A stretch of 59,354 nucleotides of DNA from Parvularcula sp. Lineage in GTDB: Bacteria; Pseudomonadota; Alphaproteobacteria; Caulobacterales; Parvularculaceae. The notes below the pieces were generated by a model. It searched no databases, was not told where the DNA came from, and saw only the letters and a list, made by a program, of their open reading frames with translations. Location of the stretch: the NCBI GenBank assembly GCA_002704915.1, contig PAIP01000029.1, forward strand, positions 1-59,354. Direction: 5' to 3'. A program made the translations under genes and the position numbers. Positions 16,699-26,637 of this stretch are shown here, piece after piece; within the stretch, counting starts at the first letter, position 1; each line of letters starts with the position of its first letter.

Positions 16699-17667
16699 AT
16701 GCCGATGCCAGTCTCAATGGGCGCACTCTTCATGTTCTGGCTTTTCATCGCAATCGGTCTCGTCCTTTTAACCGTTGGCGCGGAAGCGCTTATCCGTGGC
16801 GCGACCTCAATCGCGAGACGCTTCGGCCTCTCCGAACTGCTGATCGGGGTGACGCTGGTGGGCTTCGGCACCTCGTCGCCGGAACTGGTTTCCAGTCTGG
16901 GCGCCGCTTTGGCCGGCTCGCCTGGCGTCGCGGTCGGCAATGTGGTGGGCTCGAACATCGCCAATATTCTTCTGATTTTAGGCGTTGCGGCGCTGATAGC
17001 GCCTGTGCCGGTGGCGAGCGAAGGTTTCCGCCGCGACGCGCCGGCCCTTATCGCTGCGACACTTATGGCCATCGGCGTCTCGATGACAGGCGAGTATGGG
17101 CGCATCGCGGGCGGCGTTTTCCTCTTCGCTCTCGTAGCCTATATCGTCGTCGCGTATGTCACGGAAAAGCGCGCCGCCGAAGCCCATCTCCTTGACGTGC
17201 CCCATGAAGAGCCGCGACCGCTCCTGCCCTCCCTCATCTTTGCTGCGGCTGGGCTCGCTCTATTGGCGGGCGGCGCCAAACTTCTCGTCAGCGGCGCCAT
17301 TGGCATCGCCACCTCGCTCAATGTTTCGGAAACGCTTATCGGCCTCACAATAGTCGCCATCGGCACCTCCCTGCCCGAACTTGTGACGTCAGTCGTCGCC
17401 AGCCTGCGCGGCAAAAGCGATCTCGCTTTCGGCAATGTGATCGGCTCGAACATCTACAACACGCTTGGCATTCTCGGCGCCACCGCGCTTGTTCACCCCG
17501 TGGCGGCCCCCTTCGCCATTATCCGTTTCGACAACTGGATCATGGCTGCGGCGACTGCGGCGCTGGTGCTCTTCGCCGCTACGCGCAACCGGATCGAACG
17601 CTGGGAAGGCGCGCTTCTGGTGGCCGGCTACGCCGCCTATATCGCATTTCTCGCAGTCAACGCCTAA
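16699..17667 (+). CDS. Calcium/sodium antiporter, CaCA family (YrbG-like)
   Basis: The 322-residue inner-membrane protein has about ten helices in two inverted repeats with the exchanger signature in each: GFGTSSPELVSS plus GNVVGSNIANILLILG in the first half, AIGTSLPELVTS plus GNVIGSNIYNTLGILG in the second. The ion-binding Glu of each alpha repeat is present. It resembles YrbG and archaeal NCX. The start is uncertain: ATG codons at 16699, 16705 and 16717 are all in frame. It overlaps the stop of the DksA-type gene on the other strand by four bases. Confidence 0.9.
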   Translation: MPMPVSMGALFMFWLFIAIGLVLLTVGAEALIRGATSIARRFGLSELLIGVTLVGFGTSSPELVSSLGAALAGSPGVAVGNVVGSNIANILLILGVAALIAPVPVASEGFRRDAPALIAATLMAIGVSMTGEYGRIAGGVFLFALVAYIVVAYVTEKRAAEAHLLDVPHEEPRPLLPSLIFAAAGLALLAGGAKLLVSGAIGIATSLNVSETLIGLTIVAIGTSLPELVTSVVASLRGKSDLAFGNVIGSNIYNTLGILGATALVHPVAAPFAIIRFDNWIMAAATAALVLFAATRNRIERWEGALLVAGYAAYIAFLAVNA

Positions 17668-17999
17668 GCGGCGCAGCCGGCGCAGCGAGTTGCCGTAAGG
17701 TCGATCTTGAGGCGCTTTTCAGGGATCGGCTCGCCGCACTCCGCGCAATAGCCATAGTCGCCTTCATCAATGCGTTTCAGCGCCGCCTCGATCCGGCGAA
17801 GCTCGCCGGCCCGGCGCGCGTCCTGGGCCTTGGCCATGGCCTGTTGCTGCAATGCGTCCTGACGCGAGAGGCGGCCGATAGACTGCTGGTCGAGCTCCAC
17901 CGGCTTGCGCGCATCTTTCGCGGCGTTGGAAAGGGCCAACAGCTCGGCGCGGCGCGCCTCAAGCAGATTGCGGAAAAGATCGACATCGACGCCGCCCAT
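17664..17999 (-). CDS. DksA/TraR-type C4 zinc-finger protein
   Basis: The 111-residue protein has an N-terminal coiled-coil and a C-terminal zinc finger with Cys85, Cys88, Cys106 and Cys109 (CAEC...CAGC). Members enter the RNA polymerase secondary channel. At 111 residues it is shorter than E. coli DksA and closer to the small DksA-like/TraR group, so whether it acts with ppGpp is uncertain. It is the last gene of the pepA-DUF1499-holC unit, 12 bases after holC. Confidence 0.87.
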   Translation of the reverse strand: MGGVDVDLFRNLLEARRAELLALSNAAKDARKPVELDQQSIGRLSRQDALQQQAMAKAQDARRAGELRRIEAALKRIDEGDYGYCAECGEPIPEKRLKIDLTATRCAGCAA

Positions 18000-18011
18000 A
18001 TCCTGCGGCCC

Positions 18012-18461
18012 TCAGCTCTGTTTTTCCCAGCGGCCTTCCGGCGACTGCTTCCAGTAGGCGACGTCATGACCGGCGGCTTTCGCCTCTTTCCAGAACCGCC
18101 GCGCCGCCCCCAGCGCATCCTCGTCGCGTCCGTCGAAAATCGTCACACAGCGGGTTAAACCGCCAAGGGCCTTCGCCTCGGCGGACGCATTGTCCGTCAG
18201 AAACAGGATGTCAGGCTTGTTGGGCGCGTCATCGCCATCGGTCAGCCAGACCGGCTGCCCCTCACCGTCCCCCGCCGCAGCATGGGGCAGAAACGACTCT
18301 TCGCGATAGGTCCACAGAAACGTATCAAGCGCCTCGACCCGCTCGCGCGAGGAGGCGCGCACCACCGCCCGCCAGCCGCGCTCCAGTGTTTTTTCCAGAA
18401 GCCCCGGCAACACATCCTCAAGACGACCGCGCTCGAGGTGATAGAACATGACTTCGGTCAT
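18012..18461 (-). CDS. holC: DNA polymerase III chi subunit
   Basis: The 149-residue protein matches HolC: opening TEVMFYHLERGRLEDVLPGLLEK, the RASSRERVEALDTFLWTY segment, and the conserved FLPH and PDILFL stretches. Chi links the clamp loader to single-strand binding protein at the replication fork. The pepA-holC neighbourhood is common in proteobacteria and supports the call. The gene starts three bases after the DUF1499 stop. Confidence 0.92.
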   Translation of the reverse strand: MTEVMFYHLERGRLEDVLPGLLEKTLERGWRAVVRASSRERVEALDTFLWTYREESFLPHAAAGDGEGQPVWLTDGDDAPNKPDILFLTDNASAEAKALGGLTRCVTIFDGRDEDALGAARRFWKEAKAAGHDVAYWKQSPEGRWEKQS

Positions 18462-18464
18462 GGC

Positions 18465-18899
18465 TTACTCCGCGAGAGCTGTCCGCAACATCTCAACGCG
18501 TTCGCGGTTGGCGCCCATGTCCCTATGCCCGACGCGGGAAGCGGAACGCACATGCACTTCCGTTTCGCCGCGGCGAAATTCCACGTCATCGGCGAAACCA
18601 AGAAGCGGTGTCGTAAACACCGAGCCGATGTAATCATTGCGAAGGGCGACGACGCGGCCGCCCTTCTCTCCGATCAGTTGCGGCAGCCGTTCCCACGCCT
18701 CAAGCGACAAAGACGCAACCGCATGACTTTCCGGCGTTCCCGGTTCGCTGGAGACGCAATTCGGGGATGAGGGACAGGGCGCCAGCGCGCCATCCGTCAG
18801 GCCCGGCGGCGCGCCGCTTCTCGATTTTTGTGCGAGCATCACGACGCCGAGAACGCCAACCAGGATGATGATGGCGGCGATAATCGCCAATAGCTTCAT
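18465..18899 (-). CDS. DUF1499-family membrane-anchored protein
   Basis: The 144-residue protein has an N-terminal membrane anchor (about 3-23) followed by a periplasmic domain with the DUF1499 hallmarks CPSSPNCVSS and SASRVGHRDMGANRERVE. The family is uncharacterised. Two cysteines in the first motif may be structural. A strong AAAAGGAGCAGC site precedes the start. It sits between pepA and holC, an interruption of that usual pair. Confidence 0.85.
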   Translation of the reverse strand: MKLLAIIAAIIILVGVLGVVMLAQKSRSGAPPGLTDGALAPCPSSPNCVSSEPGTPESHAVASLSLEAWERLPQLIGEKGGRVVALRNDYIGSVFTTPLLGFADDVEFRRGETEVHVRSASRVGHRDMGANRERVEMLRTALAE

Positions 18900-18920
18900 G
18901 ATGCTGCTCCTTTTATCGCG

Positions 18921-20411
18921 TTAGCTTTCGTAATTTTCCCGCACGAATTCATCAAGAAGACGCACGCCGAAGCCCGATCCGCCTTTGGGACAGGTGGGCT
19001 TGTCCTTTGTGGTCCAGGCCATGCCGGCGATATCGAGATGCGCCCAGGAGACGTCTTCCTTGATGAAACGCGCCAGAAATGCCGCCGCCGTCGACGACCC
19101 GCCGCCCTTGCCGCCGATATTCTGCATGTCGGCGATGTCGGATTTGATCATTTCGTCATGGGCCTGCGTCAGCGGCATGCGCCACAGCTTGTCGCCGGAC
19201 GTTTCGCCTGCGGCGTCGAGCTGCTTGGCGAGCTTGTCGTCCTTGGTGAAAAGCCCGCCAAATTCGTGAGCGAGCGAAACGATGATCGCGCCCGTCAGCG
19301 TCGCCAGGTCAATGACCGTTTTCGGCTTATAGGTTTCCTGCGTCCACCACATCGCATCGGCGAGCACGAGGCGTCCCTCCGCGTCTGTGTTCAGGACTTC
19401 GATGGTCTGGCCCGACATGGAGGTCACCACGTCGCCCGGACGCTGCGCGTTGCCGTCCGGCATGTTCTCTACAAGCCCGATTACGCCGACCACATTCGCT
19501 TTCGCCTTGCGCCCGGCGATCGCCGCCATCGCGCCCGTCACCGCGCCGGCGCCGCCCATGTCCCATTTCATGTCTTCCATGCCCGGAGCCGATTTCAACG
19601 AAATGCCGCCCGTATCGAAGGTGACGCCCTTGCCGACGAAAGCCACAGGCGCATCGCCTTTCTTGCCGCCCATCCATTCCATCGCAACGAGTTTGGGTTC
19701 GCGCACTGATCCTTGCGCCACCCCGAGAAGCGAGCCCATGCCAAGCTTTTTCATTTGCGCTTCGGTGAGCACCGTCACCTTGAGCCCGAGCTTTTCCAGC
19801 TCCTTGCAACGCTTGGCGAAACTGTCCGGATAAAGAATATTCGCCGGCTCCGAAACGAGATCGCGTGTCAGGAAGACCCCGTCGCTCACCTTTTCGAGAT
19901 CGGCGTAGATCTCTTTCGCCTTGGTCGACGACGTTGAAACCGTGATTTTGGTCAGGACCGGCTTGTCTTCTTTCTTTTCCTTGGTGCGGTATTTATCGAA
20001 ACGATAACACTTAAGCCGGGCGCCATTGGCCATATGCGCCGCTAGTTCGTCGGCCGGCAGCTTTTTGACCGTCAGCCCTGAAAGAGCGAAGGCCGCCGAC
20101 TTGTCAGCGCCGGAAAGAAGGCGTCCCGCCGCAGCGCCGCCCAGCGTTTCGGCTTCAAGCGCCGAGAAATTTTTGGAATCCCCAGCGCCCACAAGAATGA
20201 TGCGGCTGTTGCCAAGCCCCGCCGGGGCGACGACATCCACCGCCTTGCCCTTCTTGCCTTTGAAATCCGCTGATTTCACCGCCCGTTCCAGCGCTCCGTC
20301 GGTCGCCTTGTCGAGATCGGCGTAGGCTTTGGGCTTGCCGCCGTCTTCAAAAACCGGAATGACAATGGCGCCGCTTTTCGGCAGTGCGGCGGCGGAAAAC
20401 GTGATTTGCAT
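18921..20411 (-). CDS. pepA: Leucyl aminopeptidase (M17)
   Basis: The 496-residue protein has the M17 signature NTDAEGRLVLADAMW and the metal-binding segment VGKGVTFDTGGISLKSAPGMEDMKWDMGG, with the bridging Asp/Glu/Lys ligands intact. The N-terminal macro-like domain is complete, so this is a full-length cytoplasmic di-zinc or Mn aminopeptidase releasing N-terminal residues from peptides. A GAAAGAGGATC site precedes the ATG. It is divergent from lptF across 159 bases, as in many proteobacteria. Confidence 0.95.
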   Translation of the reverse strand: MQITFSAAALPKSGAIVIPVFEDGGKPKAYADLDKATDGALERAVKSADFKGKKGKAVDVVAPAGLGNSRIILVGAGDSKNFSALEAETLGGAAAGRLLSGADKSAAFALSGLTVKKLPADELAAHMANGARLKCYRFDKYRTKEKKEDKPVLTKITVSTSSTKAKEIYADLEKVSDGVFLTRDLVSEPANILYPDSFAKRCKELEKLGLKVTVLTEAQMKKLGMGSLLGVAQGSVREPKLVAMEWMGGKKGDAPVAFVGKGVTFDTGGISLKSAPGMEDMKWDMGGAGAVTGAMAAIAGRKAKANVVGVIGLVENMPDGNAQRPGDVVTSMSGQTIEVLNTDAEGRLVLADAMWWTQETYKPKTVIDLATLTGAIIVSLAHEFGGLFTKDDKLAKQLDAAGETSGDKLWRMPLTQAHDEMIKSDIADMQNIGGKGGGSSTAAAFLARFIKEDVSWAHLDIAGMAWTTKDKPTCPKGGSGFGVRLLDEFVRENYES

Positions 20412-20570
20412 GAAGATCCTCTTTCCAAGTTCGGTTTTTCCTGTTCTTGCGCCGGCGCACGGAAGCGCTTTCGGCGGCTGACAGGTTTGTGCTAGGCCCG
20501 TCCGGGAGAGCAGCGGGCCGGTCGGCGCGCTACTCTAACGACGCCGCAGGAGAAAGGAAGACGGGATTCC

Positions 20571-21683
20571 ATGAGCAGCCTGGACAAATATATCTTGCGC
20601 CAGTGCCTCACCCCTCTTGTCCTGATCCTTGTCGTGACCACGGCCATTGTCTGGATGACCCAGGCTCTCCAGCGCGTCGACATTATTATAGAACATGGGC
20701 AGGGCCTCGGCATTTTCTTATACCTGAGCCTCCTCATTATCCCGAGCCTGCTCGCGGTGATCATCCCGTTCGCGCTTTTCGGCGCCGTGGTCTACGCTCT
20801 TCACCGTCTTCATTCCGACAGCGAAATCGCGGTGATGTTCGCCGCCGGCGTCAGCCGCCTGCGTATAGCAGCGCCGCTGATGATCATCACCGCCATGGCG
20901 GCGGCGGCGACATTTTATGTCAATGTCGATCTCATGCCGCGAACTTATCGCGTGATGAAGCAGATGGTCGCCGATATTCGAGCCGATTTAGCCAGTTCCC
21001 TCCTGCGCAGCGGAGAATTCATCAATGCTGCGGACGGGCTGACGATCTATGTGGATGAAATCCGGCCAGGCAATCAATTCGTCGGACTTCTTATCAATGA
21101 TTATCGCAACCCAAAAGATCGAAAGACCTATTTCGCGCAGCGGGCCATTTTAAGAGAAACCGACGCGGGTCCCGTTCTGCTTTTAAAGAACGGCAATATA
21201 CAAACCGTCGCGCAATATACAGGCGCTGTCGACATTATCCAGTATCAGGACTGGGCCATTGACATATCCTCTTTGAAACCCGACGCCGGAGAGCTGCAGC
21301 TTGAGATGACAGAGCGTTATCTCGGCGAACTCCTCAACCCGGATATGACGAAGATATACGATCGGCAGAATGCGGCCAAGCTGGTCGCCGAAGGGCATGC
21401 GCGGATCACCTCGCCTCTTTATGCCTTCGCCTATGTCTTTATCGGGCTTTATGCGATGATCGGCGGTTCGTATTCCCGGCGTGGCGATTTTCTTAGGGTC
21501 GCGTTCGCCGGGGCGGCGATATTCCTACTGCGCGTTGCTGGTTTTCTGGCGCAGGGCTTCGCCGGATCAAGCGGCGAGATGTGGCTAATCTATGCGCCGC
21601 CGCTCGCCGCCATCGGCTCTTCCGCCTTTCTGTTATTCGCGCCGCCGACGAGGCGTCGTCTGTTTGCGCCGGGCGCCGCCTGA
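20571..21683 (+). CDS. lptF: LPS export ABC transporter permease LptF
   Basis: The 370-residue protein follows the YjgP/YjgQ layout: three N-terminal helices including SLLIIPSLLAVIIPFALFGAVV, a periplasmic beta-jellyroll (about 125-270), then three more helices. With LptG and LptB2 it forms the inner-membrane motor that extracts lipopolysaccharide and feeds it to the LptC-LptA bridge. An AGGAGAAAGGAAG site precedes the ATG. Its TGA overlaps the ATG of lptG. lptB and lptC are not in the window. Confidence 0.94.
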   Translation: MSSLDKYILRQCLTPLVLILVVTTAIVWMTQALQRVDIIIEHGQGLGIFLYLSLLIIPSLLAVIIPFALFGAVVYALHRLHSDSEIAVMFAAGVSRLRIAAPLMIITAMAAAATFYVNVDLMPRTYRVMKQMVADIRADLASSLLRSGEFINAADGLTIYVDEIRPGNQFVGLLINDYRNPKDRKTYFAQRAILRETDAGPVLLLKNGNIQTVAQYTGAVDIIQYQDWAIDISSLKPDAGELQLEMTERYLGELLNPDMTKIYDRQNAAKLVAEGHARITSPLYAFAYVFIGLYAMIGGSYSRRGDFLRVAFAGAAIFLLRVAGFLAQGFAGSSGEMWLIYAPPLAAIGSSAFLLFAPPTRRRLFAPGAA

Positions 21684-22777
21684 TGCCGCCGATCACGCTC
21701 TTCCGTTATATCCTCGGGCGCACGGTCGTCGCCGTGGGCGGACTTTTCTCCGTCCTGGCGGCGCTCGTCATACTTGTTGATCTGATAGAAAATATGCGTT
21801 TCGCCGGCAAGGTGGCGGATGGCGACTTCAATCTCGCGCTCGCCATGACGCTCCTTCGGGCGCCGTCGCTCGTTCAGGCGCTCATTCCATTTGTATTTTT
21901 GTTCGGCTCGATCTGGATGTTTCATCAACTGAACAAGCGTTCGGAAATATCCGTCATGCGCTCGGCTGGATTATCTGTCTGGCGGCTCATCGGCCCTTCT
22001 GCGCTGATTGCCGCTCTCTCAGGGTTTTTCATCATCACAGTTATCGATCCGTTGTCGGCGCATTTCCTGTCGCAAGCCGAAAGCCTGAAGTCGCGCATGG
22101 AAGGAGGAGACCGCAACCTGGTCAGCATTTTCGGGGACGGCATCTGGCTGCGCCAAACCGACGAGGCCGGGCAGCTCATTATCAACGCCGCCAATTATGA
22201 CGACGCCAGAGCCGCGCTTGAAAAGGTGACGATCTGGCGCTTCGATACGGACCACACCTTCATCGAAAGACTGGACGCGTCCGCGGCTTTTCTGTCGGGC
22301 CGCACTCTTGAGCTGCATGATGCGAGACTTCGCGCGCCCGGCATGGAGAATGAGCAATTCACGCCGATTTACGCTGTCAGGACCCCGCTTACTTCGGCGA
22401 ATTTGCGTGAAAGGGTCGCGCCGCCCGAAACCTTGTCCTTGTGGAGCCTGCCCCGCTTCATCCTGCTCGCCGAGACGGCTGGGGTTCCGACCGTGCGCTA
22501 TAACATTCGTTTTCACGATCTATGTTCGACCCCGTTGAAACTGCTCGCCATGGTGCTCATCGCCGCGGCCTTTTCCATGCGTCCCACCCGCGCAGGCGGC
22601 GCATTCAAGCTGGCTGTCGGCTCGATCCTCGCGGGCTTCGCGCTCTTTATTGTCTCCGAGATTTCCACAGCAATCGGCGAATCAGGGTTGGCGCCGGCCG
22701 CCCTCTCGGCCTGGATTCCGGCCATCGTAGCCAGTCTTGCGGCAATCACCGTCCTGTTGCATGTGGAGGATGGCTAA
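21683..22777 (+). CDS. lptG: LPS export ABC transporter permease LptG
   Basis: The 364-residue partner of LptF has the same six-helix plus periplasmic jellyroll plan, opening MPPITLFRYILGRTVV. The ATG at 21683 overlaps the lptF stop (ATGA-type), which decides the start over a longer frame beginning at 21581. The heterodimer LptFG carries the lateral gate for LPS. Transcription likely continues into lptD, 80 bases on. Confidence 0.93.
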   Translation: MPPITLFRYILGRTVVAVGGLFSVLAALVILVDLIENMRFAGKVADGDFNLALAMTLLRAPSLVQALIPFVFLFGSIWMFHQLNKRSEISVMRSAGLSVWRLIGPSALIAALSGFFIITVIDPLSAHFLSQAESLKSRMEGGDRNLVSIFGDGIWLRQTDEAGQLIINAANYDDARAALEKVTIWRFDTDHTFIERLDASAAFLSGRTLELHDARLRAPGMENEQFTPIYAVRTPLTSANLRERVAPPETLSLWSLPRFILLAETAGVPTVRYNIRFHDLCSTPLKLLAMVLIAAAFSMRPTRAGGAFKLAVGSILAGFALFIVSEISTAIGESGLAPAALSAWIPAIVASLAAITVLLHVEDG

Positions 22778-22857
22778 GGGGCCCCTCTTGCGGCTTTTGA
22801 GGCGCTGGCTGGACCTCATTCGCGGCCTCATATAACTCTAACTCAACGATAATTCTT

Positions 22858-25227
22858 GTGATTCGCGCGGCGAAGGGCCTCATCTCAGTGTCTACCAGTA
22901 ACCGCCTCATAGCGCGCCTGTTCGTGACGACAGTGCTTGCAGGCGCGGCTGCAGGTTTCCTTGCGCCCGCCGCTCTGGCGCAAGAGCCCCCGGCTGCGAG
23001 CGGATCGGCGAGTGAGGCCGACCGCATCCTGTTCGAAGCCGATATTGTTGAGCGCGAATATGACGACGGCCCGATTGTCGCTGAAGGCGATGTCCGAGCC
23101 TATTTCGGCGAGCGCTATCTGCGCGCCGACAGGCTCATCTACAATCCCCTGACAGATATCGTCATCGCCGAAGGCAATGTCTCCATCACCGACGCCAATA
23201 TGGAGACAGCATTTGCCGGTCGTGTTGAACTCTCCGGCGATCTGCGGGACGGCATTGCAGAGAACTTCAGCGCCCTTCTTGAGGAAAATGCGCGCCTCGC
23301 CGCCGACAGCGCGGTTCGTGAACAAGGCGCGCGCACACGCCTTAATCGCGCAGTCTATACGTCATGTAATGTATGCGACCGCAAAGGCGATCCTAAAACC
23401 CCCACCTGGCGCATCAAGGCGCTGAAAGTGACGCGCGATGAAGAGCGCAAGGTGCTGCGGTTTCACCACGCTTTTCTGGAAATCAAGGGCGTGCCCATTA
23501 TTTACGCGCCTTACCTGCAGACGCCGGATCCTTCGGTTGAGCGCATGTCAGGCTTTCTGCCGCCCGATATCGGCGCTTCTAGCCGTCTCGGCTTCAACAT
23601 CGAGATGCCTTATTACCTCGCCATCTCGAACTCTCAGGATGCGACCTTCTTTCCAAAATACACGGCCGAGGACGGCGTTTTGTGGCAGGGCGAATGGCGA
23701 CGGCGCGGCAAGAACGGCTATCACGTTCTCTCGGGCGGCGTGATCGACGCGCCGAATTCGCCGCCCCCGCCAACGCCGGCCCCGGGACAGATCCCGGCAG
23801 AGACGACGCCCGGCGTGCGCTGGCATTTGTTCGGCCGCGGCCATCGCGATTTCGGAGAGCATTGGCGCGCGAGTTACGATTTCGAGCGCGTTTCAGACAA
23901 GGAATATCTGCGCCAGTACGATGTGGAACGGCGTGGCGACTTGCGTCAGGAACTCGACCGCAGCCGCACTAACCAGCTACGCAGCAACGCCCGCCTCGCC
24001 TGGAACAAAGGTGGAAACCACCTCACCATCGATACCTACCTCTTTCAGGGCCTTCGCACCCAGCAAAACCGACTGGCCATGATGGAACAGGGCGTCGGCC
24101 GCATAGATGACGCCAGAACAACGCCCTATGTTCTGCCGCTCATCGATTTCCGTCATGATTTCCAGTCTAAAGTTGCGGGAGGCGATGTGACCGCTCGGGC
24201 GAACGTCGCATCGCTATATCGCACGCAAGGCATCGATTCGCAGCGCTTTACGTCATCCCTCGAATGGGATCGGAATCTCATCACCCGCGGCGGTCACCGT
24301 TTCAATTTCTTCGCCAAGGCTAGGGCTGATGTTTTCTCTTACCAGGATCTCGACCAGGGCACCGAAGTCTGTTTCAGCGGCGACGCGCCCTGCGCCATAG
24401 GGTTTCCCGGCTTCACAACCGGCGACACGACGGACATTACAGCGCGTTTCGCCCCGACGGCCGGCCTTGAATGGTCTTATCCCCTGGCGCGCGATTTTCA
24501 TGGAGCCCGGCTTTTCCTCGAACCGCGCGTTCAGTTGATCGCCAGTCCCAGCGGTCTGAATGACAACGACATCATCAACGAAGACTCGCAAAGCATTGAA
24601 TTCGATTACGCTGGCCTGTTCGACTACAATAAGGCCACCGGCTATGACGCTTTCGAAGACGGCCAGCGAATGAATATCGGCCTCACGGCTTCTGCCGATC
24701 TGCCGAACGGCATCACGCTGGAAGGCTCGATCGGCCAGCAGATCAGACTTCAGGAAACGGCGGCTTTCAACGACTCTTCCGGCCTCGGCGAAAAAAGCTC
24801 CGACATCGTCGGCTCGCTGGACGTTGCTTACAAGAGAAAGATCGGCGTCGAGAACCGCTTTCGCATCGATAACAATTCTGGCGATTTACAGCGCGCTGAA
24901 TCGCGCGCGTATTATCGAGGCAAGCGGCTGAAGGCGAGTCTCAACTATGTTCGCCTCAATGAGGAAAATATCGCCAACAATCTTGTCCGGCGCGAAGAGC
25001 TGACAGCCCGCGGCCAGGTCATGCTTACGCGCAACTGGTCCGTTGGCGCTGGCTGGCGGCTGGACCTCGACAGCAACCAGACCATTCAACAGGATTTCAT
25101 GGTCGGGTATGAGGACGAATGCTCGATGCTTGGCCTCACCTATCGCCGCGATCGCACGCGCACGCGGAATCTGGAGCCTGACAACGCCATCCTTTTGACT
25201 TTCAGTTTGAAATCATTGGTTGATTGA
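22858..25227 (+). CDS. lptD: LPS-assembly outer-membrane protein LptD
   Basis: The 789-residue protein has a signal peptide (cleaved after about AALA at 38-41), an OstA/LptA-like N-terminal jellyroll (FEADIVEREYDDGPIVAEGDVRAYF and following) and a long beta-barrel. The CNVCD segment early in the chain and a lone late Cys (DECSML) give the cysteines for the inter-domain disulphides typical of LptD. It receives LPS from LptA and inserts it in the outer leaflet with LptE, which is not seen here. The start is a GTG at 22858; an in-frame GTG at 22888 (VSTSNRL) would give a more ordinary signal peptide. Confidence 0.93.
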   Translation: MIRAAKGLISVSTSNRLIARLFVTTVLAGAAAGFLAPAALAQEPPAASGSASEADRILFEADIVEREYDDGPIVAEGDVRAYFGERYLRADRLIYNPLTDIVIAEGNVSITDANMETAFAGRVELSGDLRDGIAENFSALLEENARLAADSAVREQGARTRLNRAVYTSCNVCDRKGDPKTPTWRIKALKVTRDEERKVLRFHHAFLEIKGVPIIYAPYLQTPDPSVERMSGFLPPDIGASSRLGFNIEMPYYLAISNSQDATFFPKYTAEDGVLWQGEWRRRGKNGYHVLSGGVIDAPNSPPPPTPAPGQIPAETTPGVRWHLFGRGHRDFGEHWRASYDFERVSDKEYLRQYDVERRGDLRQELDRSRTNQLRSNARLAWNKGGNHLTIDTYLFQGLRTQQNRLAMMEQGVGRIDDARTTPYVLPLIDFRHDFQSKVAGGDVTARANVASLYRTQGIDSQRFTSSLEWDRNLITRGGHRFNFFAKARADVFSYQDLDQGTEVCFSGDAPCAIGFPGFTTGDTTDITARFAPTAGLEWSYPLARDFHGARLFLEPRVQLIASPSGLNDNDIINEDSQSIEFDYAGLFDYNKATGYDAFEDGQRMNIGLTASADLPNGITLEGSIGQQIRLQETAAFNDSSGLGEKSSDIVGSLDVAYKRKIGVENRFRIDNNSGDLQRAESRAYYRGKRLKASLNYVRLNEENIANNLVRREELTARGQVMLTRNWSVGAGWRLDLDSNQTIQQDFMVGYEDECSMLGLTYRRDRTRTRNLEPDNAILLTFSLKSLVD

Positions 25228-25303
25228 GCGCTTGCACACGCGCCAATTCCGACTATTTTCCCCATGGGCGGGCATGTTTGAGAAGTACAGGACAACCAAC
25301 AGA

Positions 25304-26632
25304 ATGCGATTTTCCGTAATTAGTACAATGGCTTGCTTGATCGCTGCTGGTTTGGTCCCGGCGTTGTTTTCGCCTGCCGCCGCACAAGTCCAGACCAATT
25401 CGGAAGGGTTGACCAGCGATGAGGTGATCGAACGGTCCGGCGTGCCGCCGAGCGCGGTTGCTGCTGTTGTCAATGATGCGGTCGTTACTACCTACGATGT
25501 TCGCCAGCGCATGAAGCTCATGTTGATTTCCGCCGGCGGGCGCATTCCCGCCGAAGCCATGCCCCAGCTACAGGCCCAGGCGTTGCGCGACCTCATCGAG
25601 GAAAGGCTAAAAATTCAGGAAACCCGGGAATGGGACCTTGAGATCTCCGAAGAGGAAATTCAGGACGATCTCACCATGATGGCGGCGCAATCGAACCTCA
25701 CCGTTGATCAAATGGAGGAGGAATTCAACAAGGCCGGCATTTCTCTCACCACATTGAAAGAACAGATTCGCAGCCAGATCGCCTGGCCCCAGCTCGTCCA
25801 GGGCCGCTATCGCGACCGCGTGCGCGTCAGCGACGACGAAGTCGAGACGACGCTGGAACGGATGCGCGAAGATGTCAGCAAGGAACAGTTCCTCGTTTCG
25901 GAAATCTGTATTCCCGTCGACAATCCATCCCAGGCCCAGCAATATTACCAAGGCGCGCTGCAACTCATCGAACAGATGCGCCGGGGCGTTCCCTTTGCCG
26001 TTGTCGCGCAGCAATTTTCCGCCTGCACCACGGCAGCGGTCGGCGGCGATCTTGGCTGGGTGCGCGCCGGCGAACTCGATCAGGAACTCGACGCCGCTAT
26101 TCGCGAATTGCCGCCTGGCTCTGTCACAAACCCTATTCCGTCCGACGGGGCCTTCATCATTCTCGCAGTGCGCGACAAGCGCGCCGCTGCGGTCGCCGGC
26201 GAACCAACCTTTACGCTCGCTTACGCCAGCGCCGATGAGTCACTCGGCAACGCTTCCGCACACGCAGCGCTCGATAACATAGAGACTGCGGAAGTATGCA
26301 TGGGACGCGGCCTCCGGATCGATATGGGCGAAGGCGTCGGTTTCAGCCTCTTGGAGAACGTCACGCTCGATCAGATCAATGAACGTTTCCGCCCCTTCAT
26401 CGAAGACCTTCAACGCGGCGAACAATCACCCGTGATTGAGGCGGAAGGTGCCTATCATTCGGTTTATGTCTGCGACAAGGACGAAGGCCTCGGCCTTCCC
26501 TCACGCGGGGCCATCGAAAACCGCATTTATTCACGCCAGCTCGAACGCATCGGACAGCAATATCTGCGCGATCTCGAACGCGAATCCATGGTCGACATTC
26601 GCGCAGAAAATCTGCCTCAACCAAACGGCTAA
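25304..26632 (+). CDS. surA: Periplasmic chaperone/peptidyl-prolyl isomerase SurA
   Basis: The protein of about 442 residues begins with a signal peptide ([27 protein letters not shown]), followed by the SurA N-terminal chaperone domain ([19 protein letters not shown]), then one clear parvulin domain (about 175-270, [10 protein letters not shown] ... [12 protein letters not shown]) and a degenerate C-terminal half. E. coli SurA has two parvulin domains, so this is a shorter alphaproteobacterial form. It escorts outer-membrane proteins such as LptD to the BAM complex. An in-frame ATG at 25274 is an alternative start. The lptD-surA-pdxA-ksgA order is the classic one. Confidence 0.9.
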   Translation: MRFSVISTMACLIAAGLVPALFSPAAAQVQTNSEGLTSDEVIERSGVPPSAVAAVVNDAVVTTYDVRQRMKLMLISAGGRIPAEAMPQLQAQALRDLIEERLKIQETREWDLEISEEEIQDDLTMMAAQSNLTVDQMEEEFNKAGISLTTLKEQIRSQIAWPQLVQGRYRDRVRVSDDEVETTLERMREDVSKEQFLVSEICIPVDNPSQAQQYYQGALQLIEQMRRGVPFAVVAQQFSACTTAAVGGDLGWVRAGELDQELDAAIRELPPGSVTNPIPSDGAFIILAVRDKRAAAVAGEPTFTLAYASADESLGNASAHAALDNIETAEVCMGRGLRIDMGEGVGFSLLENVTLDQINERFRPFIEDLQRGEQSPVIEAEGAYHSVYVCDKDEGLGLPSRGAIENRIYSRQLERIGQQYLRDLERESMVDIRAENLPQPNG

Positions 26633-26637
26633 GCGAA